Assembly (NCBI RefSeq): GCF_003314975.1
Contig: NZ_QNRF01000002.1
Location: 186,001 to 250,000 of the forward strand
DNA from: Marinomonas aquiplantarum
Lineage (GTDB): Bacteria; Pseudomonadota; Gammaproteobacteria; Pseudomonadales; Marinomonadaceae
Length of the DNA stretch: 64,000 bases
Direction: 5' to 3'
A program made the position numbers and the translations under genes. The notes beneath the pieces were generated by a model, which saw only the letters and a program-made list of their open reading frames with translations, ran no database searches and was not told the origin of the DNA. Shown here piece by piece: positions 7,614-17,129 of this stretch (positions are counted from its first letter, which is position 1; every line of letters starts with the position of its first letter).

Positions 7614-8081
7614 TTGATTCGAATAGAAAAAATGACCACCAAACATGTGGGTCGAGTCATTGATCTCAAGGTGTTGCCAGAACAACAAAGGTTTGTTGGG
7701 CCAGTGGTGGATATTCTAGCGCTGGTCAATGCACAAATACGCCCTTATATCATTTGTGATCAAGACGAGATCGTTGGCTTTTTCATATTGGATACCGTGT
7801 TCAGCCAATCCCATGATTTTGCCGACATTCATGACCTTGGTTTGAGAAAATTTTTCATTGATCAAGCTTATCAAGGAAAAGGGTTTGCTCGTCAGGCTTT
7901 ACAGTGCCTAGACGATCACCTTGTGGAAGAATACGCTAGATATAAACATATTTTTTTAACCGTGAACTGCCTCAATACAGCCGCCAAGGCTTGTTATGAA
8001 AAAGCGGGCTTCAAGGATACGCAAACTTTATATGAAGGTGGGCCATCAGGCCCACAACACATCATGATCAAATCCTTTTGA
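7614..8081 (+). CDS. GNAT-family N-acetyltransferase
   Basis: A 155-residue acetyltransferase fold. LRKFFIDQAYQGKGFARQAL contains the acetyl-CoA pyrophosphate loop (Q-x-x-G-x-G/A), and VNCLNTAAKACYEKAGF is the typical C-terminal motif. The substrate is unknown. Two starts are possible: ATG at 7560, only 4 nt after the upstream terminator stem and without a ribosome-binding site, or TTG at 7614 with GGGAG 8 nt before it. The TTG gives the usual family N-terminus (IRIEKMT), so it is preferred, but this is not certain. Confidence 0.85.
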   Translation: MIRIEKMTTKHVGRVIDLKVLPEQQRFVGPVVDILALVNAQIRPYIICDQDEIVGFFILDTVFSQSHDFADIHDLGLRKFFIDQAYQGKGFARQALQCLDDHLVEEYARYKHIFLTVNCLNTAAKACYEKAGFKDTQTLYEGGPSGPQHIMIKSF

Positions 8082-8108
8082 GCGATAGAATCTATCCGTT
8101 TATACGAA

Positions 8109-8654
8109 TTACACCAATTCACCGCGCGCTGGGTAATCTTTGTTGATGGCAAAATCGATCGCACCAAGCACTTCTTTAAAATGCGGGCGAGCAAACGGCA
8201 TGGTGCTGATGTTGCTCCAATATAAAGTGTCATCTGGACGCACGAGAAATAAGCCAGGTTCGGTAAATTCTGTTGGTTCTTCAATGCCGATACTGGTGAG
8301 CCCGCGACCCGCACTGCGATGTAATCCCCAATCCTGAGACTGCTCAGCCGTTAAGCCGTAAGCCAATGGTAGGTTTTCAATTTCCCATTCTGTTGAAGCT
8401 TGTTGAGCACGTTCTTTAGTATCAGAGCTCAATGCTAATACGTTCACGCCTTTGGCTTTAAAATCTTCCAATAAGCGACTGAGTTCTTTTAGGTAGGTTT
8501 TGCAGATTGGGCAATGTAGACCGCGATAGACTACCACCATCGTAAAGAACTCTGGTGCTTGGTCGGCAAGGCTCCATTTACCTTGTAATGTGTCGAGGTT
8601 GAGCTCTGGAGTGGCTTGTTGTGGTTTTAATACCTTTGTGGTCAGTGTAGACAT
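8109..8654 (-). CDS. Peroxiredoxin-like (AhpC/TSA-type) protein
   Basis: A 181-residue thioredoxin-fold protein. VVVYRGLHCPICKTYL at ~residues 40-55 has the peroxidatic-type Cys in a CPIC motif, as in the peroxiredoxin-like family, which differs from typical 2-Cys enzymes. It probably reduces peroxides or disulfides in the cytoplasm; there is no signal peptide. The open frame begins at 8684, but GAGGA precedes the ATG at 8654. It is divergent from an AraC regulator with 116 bp between starts, which suggests control by that regulator. Confidence 0.85.
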   Translation of the reverse strand: MSTLTTKVLKPQQATPELNLDTLQGKWSLADQAPEFFTMVVVYRGLHCPICKTYLKELSRLLEDFKAKGVNVLALSSDTKERAQQASTEWEIENLPLAYGLTAEQSQDWGLHRSAGRGLTSIGIEEPTEFTEPGLFLVRPDDTLYWSNISTMPFARPHFKEVLGAIDFAINKDYPARGELV

Positions 8655-8770
8655 AATGCGTCCTCTTGTTGATGATTTAACCATGAAGACATCATAGAAG
8701 ATTAAGTGATACGATAGGTGCCTTAAAGTGTCATAAGTGTTGCAGATCGTATTTTTAATGAGTAATTGAT

Positions 8771-9604
8771 ATGGATAGATTGTCTTCCGTGCTAAGTGCC
8801 TTTCGACCCAGAGCGACGGCCGTGACCAGTGTGACTCGCGCGATCACTGCGCAGCAATTACCACTGAAAAGTGCCGCGTGTTATTGGCTTTATGGGTTAG
8901 AAGGTGAAGTGAGCTTACGTGATCAGCATGGCAAACCGCTGACACTGTGTCATGGCGAAGGGGTGTGGCTTGCATCCGGTATGGTATTTACCTTAACCCC
9001 TACTGATGCTCAATCCTCTGCACAGTTATTAATCTGCGAATACGATTTCGCCAGCAAAGCACTAAATCCCTTACTAGATGATGCGTTACCTTGGGTAAAA
9101 ATTTCACCAAAAGACGAGATTGGACAGCAGCTTCAGCCTCTAAATAGCATTTTGATACAAGAATTTATTCAAGCGCGTTGTGGTTCACAAGTGGTTTTAG
9201 AACGTTTGGCAGAAGCCCTGTTAGTACAAATGTTGCGGCTCTTTATGCAAACTAATCGGATACCATCTGGTTTATTAGCAGGGTTAAGTGACGCAAAGTT
9301 GGCTCGCGCCATTGTCGCCATACATGAGCAACCGCAACAGCCATGGCAACTTGAGGATTTAGCGGCGTTGGCAGGTATGTCTCGTTCCAGCTTCAGTCGC
9401 GCCTTTCGTGAAACTCTCTCGATGACACCTATGGCGTATCTTACCTTGTGGCGGATGCGAGTAGCGGCACAAAGACTCAAAAATGGCGATAAAAATCTAG
9501 CATTACTGAGTGATGAACTAGGTTATCAAAGTGAAGCCGCGTTTCGGCGTAGCTTTAAAAAAGTCATGGGCGTCCCGCCAGGGGCTATACGTAAAGCCTC
9601 TTAA
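8771..9604 (+). CDS. AraC-family transcriptional regulator
   Basis: A 277-residue protein with an N-terminal cupin-like sensor domain (residues ~1-160) and a C-terminal double helix-turn-helix (~180-277). The conserved recognition part is LEDLAALAGMSRSSFSRAF, followed by LGYQSEAAFRRSFKKVMGVPP. This arrangement matches AraC proteins with a cupin_6-type sensor. It is divergent from the peroxiredoxin-like gene, its probable target. The inducer is not evident. Confidence 0.9.
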   Translation: MDRLSSVLSAFRPRATAVTSVTRAITAQQLPLKSAACYWLYGLEGEVSLRDQHGKPLTLCHGEGVWLASGMVFTLTPTDAQSSAQLLICEYDFASKALNPLLDDALPWVKISPKDEIGQQLQPLNSILIQEFIQARCGSQVVLERLAEALLVQMLRLFMQTNRIPSGLLAGLSDAKLARAIVAIHEQPQQPWQLEDLAALAGMSRSSFSRAFRETLSMTPMAYLTLWRMRVAAQRLKNGDKNLALLSDELGYQSEAAFRRSFKKVMGVPPGAIRKAS

Positions 9605-9722
9605 CACATTCATCCGCAGACGATGACATTGCCTCTTTGGCTAATTGCGTGAATTTACTCGCAAAAATGGCATTACAGCTTGGCATCATCATCGCTTGTC
9701 GATATAATTCGTTCCGCTTTTC

Positions 9723-9799
9723 GGGCCTGTAGCTCAGTTGGTTAGAGCATCCGACTCATAATCGGCAGGTCCCCAGTTCAAGTCTGGGCAGGCCCACCA
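9723..9799 (+). tRNA. tRNA with CAU anticodon (Ile2 or elongator Met)
   Basis: A complete 77-nt cloverleaf with encoded CCA. The acceptor stem is GGGCCTG with CAGGCCC, the D-loop AGTTGGTTA, the anticodon loop CTCATAA and the T-loop TTCAAGT. C4:G69 and C5:G68 pairs, and the GACTCATAATC stem-loop core, match what lysidine synthetase TilS recognises in tRNA-Ile2. That favours Ile2 over elongator Met, but pseudomonad-type Met tRNAs can look similar. The 27-43 pair is T-C, a mismatch at the end of the anticodon stem. It is not initiator tRNA, since the acceptor 1-72 pair is G-C. Confidence 0.9.
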
Positions 9800-9807
9800 T
9801 ATAAAAT

Positions 9808-9845
9808 AAGCCCTAGTAGGTTAGTACTTACTAGGGCTTTTTTAT
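9808..9845 (+). terminator. Rho-independent terminator after the tRNA
   Basis: AAGCCCTAGTA (9808-9818) pairs with TACTAGGGCTT (9829-9839), followed by TTTTTATTT. Confidence 0.9.
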
Positions 9846-10144
9846 TTCTATGATTAACTAAAAACCATTTTCTCAAGAGCCTTTTAAAAGCCTAATTCTC
9901 ATTAAAAGAGTCTTAAACAATGCTCTTAATTACTTTGCTTTTTTTCTTGAAAATTACCTGCCTTTTTCTTACACATTTTTGCGATTTGCTTATTACTTTT
10001 CTTTATATAGATTAATGAAAATCGATCTTATCCATTTGGTCAGGCTTTTGTTACCATGGCGCGGATTTTGTCGACCTGTGTCGTTTTACATGGAGTAAAG
10101 CGCATTTAATGTCGATGTATAGGATGAATGTTTAAGGTGTAATT
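9846..10144. other. Intergenic region upstream of tcyP
   Basis: About 300 bp of A/T-rich DNA with no coding frame of note on either strand. It should hold the tcyP promoter; I cannot pick a convincing -35/-10 pair, and there is no clear CysB-type site that I can name. Confidence 0.5.
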
Positions 10145-11536
10145 ATGTTGTATTCCGTTCTCAATTTGGCGGTGTTTGTGGTTTTGTTGGTGGTCTTGTT
10201 TCGCCAGCAAAAATCCGAAAAATCCCTGTCTGTACGTGTGTTTACCGGTTTGGGCTTAGGGGTGTTGTTCGGTGCGATATTGCAGTTCATTTATGGCGTT
10301 GGTAGTGCTCCTATTACAGACACGCTTGAGTATGTGAACATTGTCGGCTCTGGTTACGTCAGCTTGCTGAAGATGATCATTATGCCGTTGATTTTGGTGT
10401 CAATTATCGGTGCGATCGTTAAGGTAAAAGACACGGGCTCTTTGGGTAAGATGTCTGGTTCCATCATTGGTATTTTGTTGGCAACCACGGCTGTGTCGGC
10501 TTTGATTGGTGTGTTTGTCAGCAACTTATTCGGTCTGTCTGCAGACGGCATTGTACAGGGCGCTCGTGAAATGGCTCGCGGTGAAGCCTTGGAGACACGT
10601 TTAGATGGTTTAGCCAATGTGTCTTTTGCGGATATGATTCGCTCTTTCTTCCCTGGTAATCCGTTTGCGGATCTAGCAGGTAGTCGTCCAACGTCGACCA
10701 TTGCGGTAGTGATCTTTGCCGCCTTTATTGGTGTGGCTGGTGTGAAAGTAGCGAAAACTCAGCCGGAAATTGGTGAGGTTTTCGAGCGCTTTGTCGACGT
10801 ATCACAAGCCATTGTTCGTACATTGGTGCGCATGGTATTGAGCCTAACGCCTTACGGTATTTTAGCGCTAATGACCAAAGTGGTTGCCGGCTCTAATGTG
10901 TCTGACATTTTGACTTTGTTGAATTTCGTTGTCGCGTCGTATGTTGGTTTGGCGTTAATTCTAGTGATGCATTTGTGCTTGTTGGCGTTTAATGGCATCT
11001 CGCCAATTCGTTACCTGAAAAAGGTGTCACCTGTGCTGCTTTTTGCGTTCACATCACGCTCTAGTGCTGGCACGATTCCATTAAATATTGAAACGCAAAC
11101 TAAGAGCTTAGGTAACGGTGACGGCGAAGCCAACTTCTCCGCTTCTTTTGGTGCCACCATGGGGCAAAATGGCTGTGCTGGTTTGTACCCTGCTATGTTG
11201 GCGGTGATGATTGCGCCGACCATAGGTATTAACCCACTTGATCCTTCTTTTATCTTGTCTTTGGTGGCGATTGTGACCATTAGCTCGTTTGGTATTGCAG
11301 GAATTGGTGGTGGTGCGACGTTTGCTGCCCTAATAGTATTGTCTGCGTTAGACATGCCAGTAGCACTTGCGGGCTTGTTGATTTCCATAGAGCCTTTGAT
11401 TGATATGGGACGAACAGCTGTTAACGTGAATGGCGCAATGACTTCGGGAACGATCACATCTAAGTGGTTAGGGCATACCGATGACGATACGTTTGCCAGT
11501 GATAATGAAGCCAGTGGCGAGTTGAAAAACGGCTAA
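10145..11536 (+). CDS. tcyP: L-cystine:cation symporter, TcyP/YdjN type
   Basis: A 463-residue integral membrane protein of the dicarboxylate/amino acid:cation symporter (SDF/DAACS) family, the same length as E. coli YdjN. About eight membrane helices plus two re-entrant loops are visible. The first re-entrant loop is serine-rich, at FTSRSSAGTIPLN, and the second substrate/cation region follows at IGGGATFAAL and DMGRTAVNVNGAM. Close match in length and loop motifs favours cystine over C4-dicarboxylate or glutamate, though transport specificity is inferred. It is a single-gene unit with a terminator immediately downstream. Confidence 0.9.
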   Translation: MLYSVLNLAVFVVLLVVLFRQQKSEKSLSVRVFTGLGLGVLFGAILQFIYGVGSAPITDTLEYVNIVGSGYVSLLKMIIMPLILVSIIGAIVKVKDTGSLGKMSGSIIGILLATTAVSALIGVFVSNLFGLSADGIVQGAREMARGEALETRLDGLANVSFADMIRSFFPGNPFADLAGSRPTSTIAVVIFAAFIGVAGVKVAKTQPEIGEVFERFVDVSQAIVRTLVRMVLSLTPYGILALMTKVVAGSNVSDILTLLNFVVASYVGLALILVMHLCLLAFNGISPIRYLKKVSPVLLFAFTSRSSAGTIPLNIETQTKSLGNGDGEANFSASFGATMGQNGCAGLYPAMLAVMIAPTIGINPLDPSFILSLVAIVTISSFGIAGIGGGATFAALIVLSALDMPVALAGLLISIEPLIDMGRTAVNVNGAMTSGTITSKWLGHTDDDTFASDNEASGELKNG

Positions 11537-11552
11537 AAACGAGTGTTATCAC

Positions 11553-11582
11553 GAAAAAAACCACCCTAGGGTGGTTTTTTTG
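11553..11582. terminator. Bidirectional terminator between tcyP and rhlE
   Basis: AAAAAAACCACC, a CTAG loop and GGTGGTTTTTTT form a perfect hairpin with A- and T-tracts on either side, so it can serve both convergent genes. Confidence 0.9.
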
Positions 11583-11616
11583 TGCGTGCTAATCAATTAA
11601 TGCAGCGTTTGCTTAT

Positions 11617-12984
<1,368 letters not shown>

Positions 12985-13169
12985 AGATGTACTCGTGTAA
13001 TGACAAAGGCAGGTGTACAGATTGACTGTACAAGATTTGCGCGAAGCTTACCCTATATTCTTCTATGTCGCCATTAAAGATGACGTAAGTCGCTTTTTTT
13101 TAACCTTAAATTCGCTACCATGATGAACAGAAGTGACCTCATTGGTCGAGAGCTAAGGGGACAAAGAGA

Positions 13170-14354
13170 TTGGATCAAGTAAAGCGAGCAGTAATTGCAG
13201 GTGCCGGTATCGGCGGGCTAACGGCGGCCTTAGCTTTGGCTAAGCAAGGTGTCGAGGTGGTGATGTGTGAGCAGTCTTCACAACTGGGAGAAGTGGGCGC
13301 TGGTCTGCAAATAAGCCCAAATGCCAGTAGGGTGTTAATTAAATTGGGTCTAGCTGACGCATTAACATCAAAAGTATTTGAGCCAGCCTATGCCAGTATT
13401 CGAGACTATCGTTCAGGAGAATATTATTTGCGAGCGCCGCTGGGGAAAGAAGCGGAGTTTCGCTACCGCGCACCTTATTGGCATTTGCATCGCGCAGATT
13501 TGCATGCTGTGTTGGTCGAGGCTTGTCGGTCAGCTGGGGTGAAAATTCAACTAAATGCTGAGGTGTCTGGTTATCGGCAAGAACAGGATAAAGTGGTGTT
13601 GCTGCTTACTGATGGGCAATCTGTTAGTGGGGATCTGTTAATTGGTGCGGATGGTATTCGCTCGGCCGTTCGGACTCAGTTACTGGGGCCAGAAAAGCCA
13701 AGTTTTATGGGGCAGGTAGCGTGGCGTGGCGTGATCTCAGTAGATGATCTGGCGATGAAAATTGAGCCTGAAGCTTGTGTCTGGGCGGGGCCTGGAAAAC
13801 ATCTGGTGACTTATTATTTACGTGGTGGTCGGGATGTTAATTTTGTTGCTGTCGAGGAAAGGTCTGATTGGCGCTCTGAGTCCTGGCGAGAAGAAGGCGA
13901 TATTCAACAATTACGTCGAGCCTTTGCGGATTGGCATCCACAAGTAACCGAGTTGTTGGGTGCTGCGAAAAGCAGTTTCTTGTGGTCGCTGAATGGGCGT
14001 GCAGAATTGTCGACTTGGCATAATAAACGAGTAGTGTTGTTGGGAGATGCTTGTCATCCTATGTTGCCCTTTATGGCGCAAGGTGCGGCCATGTCAATTG
14101 AAGACGCTTATGTATTGGCTGATCAGTTAAGTCAGTATGATGTTCCTATAGCGCTCATGAATTATGAAGCCATTCGTAAACCCCGAGCCACTAAAATCCA
14201 ACAAATGTCTGCGGCCAATGCTGGTTTGTATCACATGCATGGTGGTGTATTAGGTAAAGCCAAACTCAAAGCCATGCAACTGGCTACGTCTATTGCGCCG
14301 AAGATTGTGCAGTCAAAATTGGACTTTGTTTATGGTCATGATGTGATCGGCTAG
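13170..14354 (+). CDS. FAD-dependent aromatic-ring monooxygenase family protein
   Basis: A 394-residue class A flavoprotein monooxygenase. The N-terminal dinucleotide fold is AGAGIGGLTAALALAKQG (residues ~10-27), followed by ISPNASRVL. LIGADGIRSAVR (~residues 160-171) is the DG motif, and LLGDACHPMLPFMAQGA (~residues 292-308) is the second FAD/NADH motif. Nearest known relatives are salicylate hydroxylase and 3-hydroxybenzoate 6-monooxygenase; the substrate cannot be fixed. It starts at a TTG with AAGGGG 9 nt upstream. No aromatic ring-cleavage genes lie next to it. Confidence 0.88.
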   Translation: MDQVKRAVIAGAGIGGLTAALALAKQGVEVVMCEQSSQLGEVGAGLQISPNASRVLIKLGLADALTSKVFEPAYASIRDYRSGEYYLRAPLGKEAEFRYRAPYWHLHRADLHAVLVEACRSAGVKIQLNAEVSGYRQEQDKVVLLLTDGQSVSGDLLIGADGIRSAVRTQLLGPEKPSFMGQVAWRGVISVDDLAMKIEPEACVWAGPGKHLVTYYLRGGRDVNFVAVEERSDWRSESWREEGDIQQLRRAFADWHPQVTELLGAAKSSFLWSLNGRAELSTWHNKRVVLLGDACHPMLPFMAQGAAMSIEDAYVLADQLSQYDVPIALMNYEAIRKPRATKIQQMSAANAGLYHMHGGVLGKAKLKAMQLATSIAPKIVQSKLDFVYGHDVIG

Positions 14355-14458
14355 GATCTTCGTCACGGTCGAAATGTTATTAAAATATGTAAGAAAAAAG
14401 TCAATTTGATTGTTTTTTGCTCTATCCATTTAATTTGATCTCTAATCATTTATGGTTG

Positions 14459-14496
14459 AAAAAGAGTGTACCAACTTGCTTTGCTGCACTCTTTTT
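14459..14496 (+). terminator. Terminator-like hairpin after the FAD monooxygenase gene
   Basis: AAAAAGAGTG (14459-14468) pairs with CACTCTTTTT (14487-14496). It lies only about 50 bp before the gcd start codon, so it also insulates gcd from upstream transcription. Confidence 0.65.
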
Positions 14497-14535
14497 AAAT
14501 CAAATGCGAAGGTTTTTTTAAATCAAATGCGAAGG
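14492..14535 (+). repeat. Tandem 21-bp direct repeat before gcd
   Basis: Two identical 21-bp copies, 14492-14512 and 14515-14535, run T5-AAATCAAATGCGAAGG with a 2-T spacer (period 23 bp). The first copy begins in the T-tract of the terminator. The second supplies the GAAGGG ribosome-binding site of gcd. It looks like a recent short tandem duplication. Confidence 0.9.
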
Positions 14536-14546
14536 GATAGTGTCAT

Positions 14547-16886
14547 ATGATTTTGCTCTCAGTGTTATTTTTTCTGCTTGGCATCGCGCTCATGGTAGGC
14601 GGTGGTTGGCTGCTGTCGCTCGGCGGTAGTCTTTATTATTTATTGGCGGGTGTAGCGTTACTCGCCGTGTCTTTTACTCTGCGTCGTTCCCACAAGTTAG
14701 CAAATGGGTTGTATGCCGTTTTGCTCATAGGGACCTTAGCTTGGGCTCTGCAGGAGTCAGGATTAAGCTGGTGGCCATTAGCCACGCGTATGGGTCTATT
14801 GTTGGTTCTGGCTATTCCTTTGTTTTTGGTGGCTTGGTTTAAATCAGGCAAAGGTGGCAGAGTCTTGTTCAGTGTTTGGTTAGCGACCGCTTTGGTGACC
14901 ATTTCGCCTTTGTTTATGACCGCGCCAACGACAGTAGAAGGGCAATTGACCCGTTCTGTGACCTTGCCAGAAGCTAAGCTTGGTGATGCCAAACGAGCTG
15001 AGTGGCAAGCTTATGGACGCAGTAATTTAGGTCAGCGTTTCTCTCCTTTGGATCAAATCACCCCAGATAATGTTGAGCAATTGCAACTGGCTTGGCAATA
15101 TCAAACCGGCGACAAAAAAGGCCCGCAAGACGTGGGCGAAACCACCTATGAAGCCACACCATTAAAGCTCGGTAATGCTTTGTATATCTGTACGCCGCAT
15201 AACTGGCTAGTGGCATTGGATGCCGATACAGGAGAAGAGCTGTGGGTATACGACGCCAAAGTACCGTCAGACAGTCAGCGTCAGCATCAAACTTGCCGAG
15301 GTGTCTCATATTTGCCTGCCAGCGATGGACAGCCTTTACCTGAGATGAAGAAAGCCTCGCAACCGGCAGAAACGCTTGCCACTATGCAGTGTGATGCTCA
15401 ACTGTATCTGCCAACGTCTGATGCGCGTTTAGTGGCGCTTGATCCGACGACGGGCGCCCGTTGCGCTAATTTTGCAGATCAGGGCGAATTGGATCTAATG
15501 CACAACATGCCGTTTAAACAGTCGGGCTATTACTACTCTACGTCGCCGCCATTAGTCGCTGGTGGGGTGGTGATTGTTGCAGGATCAGTCAATGACAATT
15601 ATGACATCAACTCGCCATCTGGTGTGATTCGTGCCTACGATGTGAAAACGGGGGAGTTGCAATGGAACTGGGATTCAGGCCACCCTGAAGAAACCGCACC
15701 CATCGGCGACGATGAAACTTATGCCACCAGTTCGCCAAACAGTTGGTCAATCGCCAGTGCCGATGAAGACTTGGGTTTGGCGTATTTTCCAATGGGTAAC
15801 CGTACGCCGGATCAGTTAGGTATGTACCGCTCTCCAGCGGAAGAGAAGTACGCGACGTCAGTCGTGGCTTTGAGTCTTGAAACTGGTCAAGTCGAGTGGG
15901 TGCAGCAGTTTGTCCATCATGACCTTTGGGACATGGATACCCCAGCACAGCCTTCGTTGTTGGATTTGCAAACGGATTCTGGAATACAGCCTGCTCTGGT
16001 CGTACCCACCAAACAAGGTGATGTGTATGCCTTGAATCGCGCTACGGGTGAACCGATTTTTCCAATAACAGAGGAGCCAGCACCACAGGGTGCTATTTTA
16101 GGAGATTATACAGCGCCAACCCAGCCAACATCGGCCTTGTCTTTTAAGCCAGAAGATTTAACGGAAGCCGATATGTGGGGGGCGACCTTATTAGACCAGA
16201 TGATGTGTCGTATTGAGTTCAAGCAATTGCGCTATGAAGGACGTTATACCCCACCTTCTGAGCAAGGCTCCATTATCTATCCAGGTAACTTTGGGGTCTT
16301 TAATTGGGGCAGTATTGCGGTAGACCCTAAACGCCAGCAGATGTTTGGTATGCCTTTGTATCTGGCTTTTACTTCTAAGCTGGTGCCAAAAGAAGGGGTG
16401 GATTTGAGCCAAGCCAATAAGGGCGAACAAGGTGTTAACTCGAATGAGGGCGCGAATTATGCCGTGGAACTCAAGCCATTCTTGTCGCCAATTGGTGTGC
16501 CTTGTCAGCAACCACCTTGGGGGTATGTGGCAGGTGTGGATTTGAAAACGGGTCAGACGGCTTGGCAGCATAAAAACGGCACAATTGAAGACATGACGCC
16601 ATTTAAATTGCCGATCAAAATGGGAGTGCCGGGCATTGGTGGCCCTATTATCACTGAAGGTGGTGTGGTCTTTATGGCGGCAACGGTCGATGATTATCTG
16701 CGTGCCTATGATATGTCGACTGGCGAGGAATTGTGGAAAGCGCGTTTACCAGCGGGTGGTCAAGCCACTCCTATGACGTACCTCAATAGCCAAGGCGAGC
16801 AGATGGTGGTGCAAGTGGCGGGTGGTCATGGTTCCATTGGTACGACTATCGGAGATTACGTGGTGGCGTACAAACTGAAAAAGTAG
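14547..16886 (+). CDS. gcd: Membrane-bound PQQ-dependent glucose dehydrogenase
   Basis: A 779-residue quinoprotein that oxidises glucose to gluconolactone at the periplasmic face and passes electrons to ubiquinone. Five hydrophobic helices fill residues ~1-125. An eight-bladed quinoprotein propeller follows, with GRSNLGQRFSPLDQI, HQTCRGVSY, DLWDMDTPAQPSL (including the conserved WD blade signature), DMWGATLLDQ and TPPSEQGSI. The C-terminal LPAGGQATPMTY and GGHGS match E. coli Gcd closely. E. coli Gcd has 796 residues, so the length fits. No pqq biosynthesis genes are in the window, so the cofactor must be made elsewhere or taken up. Confidence 0.93.
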   Translation: MILLSVLFFLLGIALMVGGGWLLSLGGSLYYLLAGVALLAVSFTLRRSHKLANGLYAVLLIGTLAWALQESGLSWWPLATRMGLLLVLAIPLFLVAWFKSGKGGRVLFSVWLATALVTISPLFMTAPTTVEGQLTRSVTLPEAKLGDAKRAEWQAYGRSNLGQRFSPLDQITPDNVEQLQLAWQYQTGDKKGPQDVGETTYEATPLKLGNALYICTPHNWLVALDADTGEELWVYDAKVPSDSQRQHQTCRGVSYLPASDGQPLPEMKKASQPAETLATMQCDAQLYLPTSDARLVALDPTTGARCANFADQGELDLMHNMPFKQSGYYYSTSPPLVAGGVVIVAGSVNDNYDINSPSGVIRAYDVKTGELQWNWDSGHPEETAPIGDDETYATSSPNSWSIASADEDLGLAYFPMGNRTPDQLGMYRSPAEEKYATSVVALSLETGQVEWVQQFVHHDLWDMDTPAQPSLLDLQTDSGIQPALVVPTKQGDVYALNRATGEPIFPITEEPAPQGAILGDYTAPTQPTSALSFKPEDLTEADMWGATLLDQMMCRIEFKQLRYEGRYTPPSEQGSIIYPGNFGVFNWGSIAVDPKRQQMFGMPLYLAFTSKLVPKEGVDLSQANKGEQGVNSNEGANYAVELKPFLSPIGVPCQQPPWGYVAGVDLKTGQTAWQHKNGTIEDMTPFKLPIKMGVPGIGGPIITEGGVVFMAATVDDYLRAYDMSTGEELWKARLPAGGQATPMTYLNSQGEQMVVQVAGGHGSIGTTIGDYVVAYKLKK

Positions 16887-16925
16887 CTGCTTTTAGTCAT
16901 TAGTACTAAAAATCTATGCTCAGTG

Positions 16926-16955
16926 AAAATAGCTCAACTTAGGTTGAGCTATTTT
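16926..16955 (+). terminator. Rho-independent terminator of gcd
   Basis: AAAATAGCTCAAC, a TTAG loop, then GTTGAGCTATTTT: a perfect 13-bp stem 40 bp after the gcd stop. Confidence 0.85.
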
Positions 16956-17129
16956 ATATAGCTAAATCGAATATTTTTTGTTTCAATCTGCTTGTTTTGT
17001 TATAACGAATTCTGCCAATCACATGGCAATTTGTTATTGGCGCACAAAATGGCTTTTTACTATTATGTGCCACCTTATTTAAAGACCAAAAGTCTTGTGA
17101 CCTAATTAATCTGGAATTCAACAGACGAT

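Noticed and set aside
8140..8337. Small plus-strand frame opposite the peroxiredoxin-like gene
   Set aside because: Antisense shadow of a well-supported gene with a CPIC motif; no ribosome-binding site.
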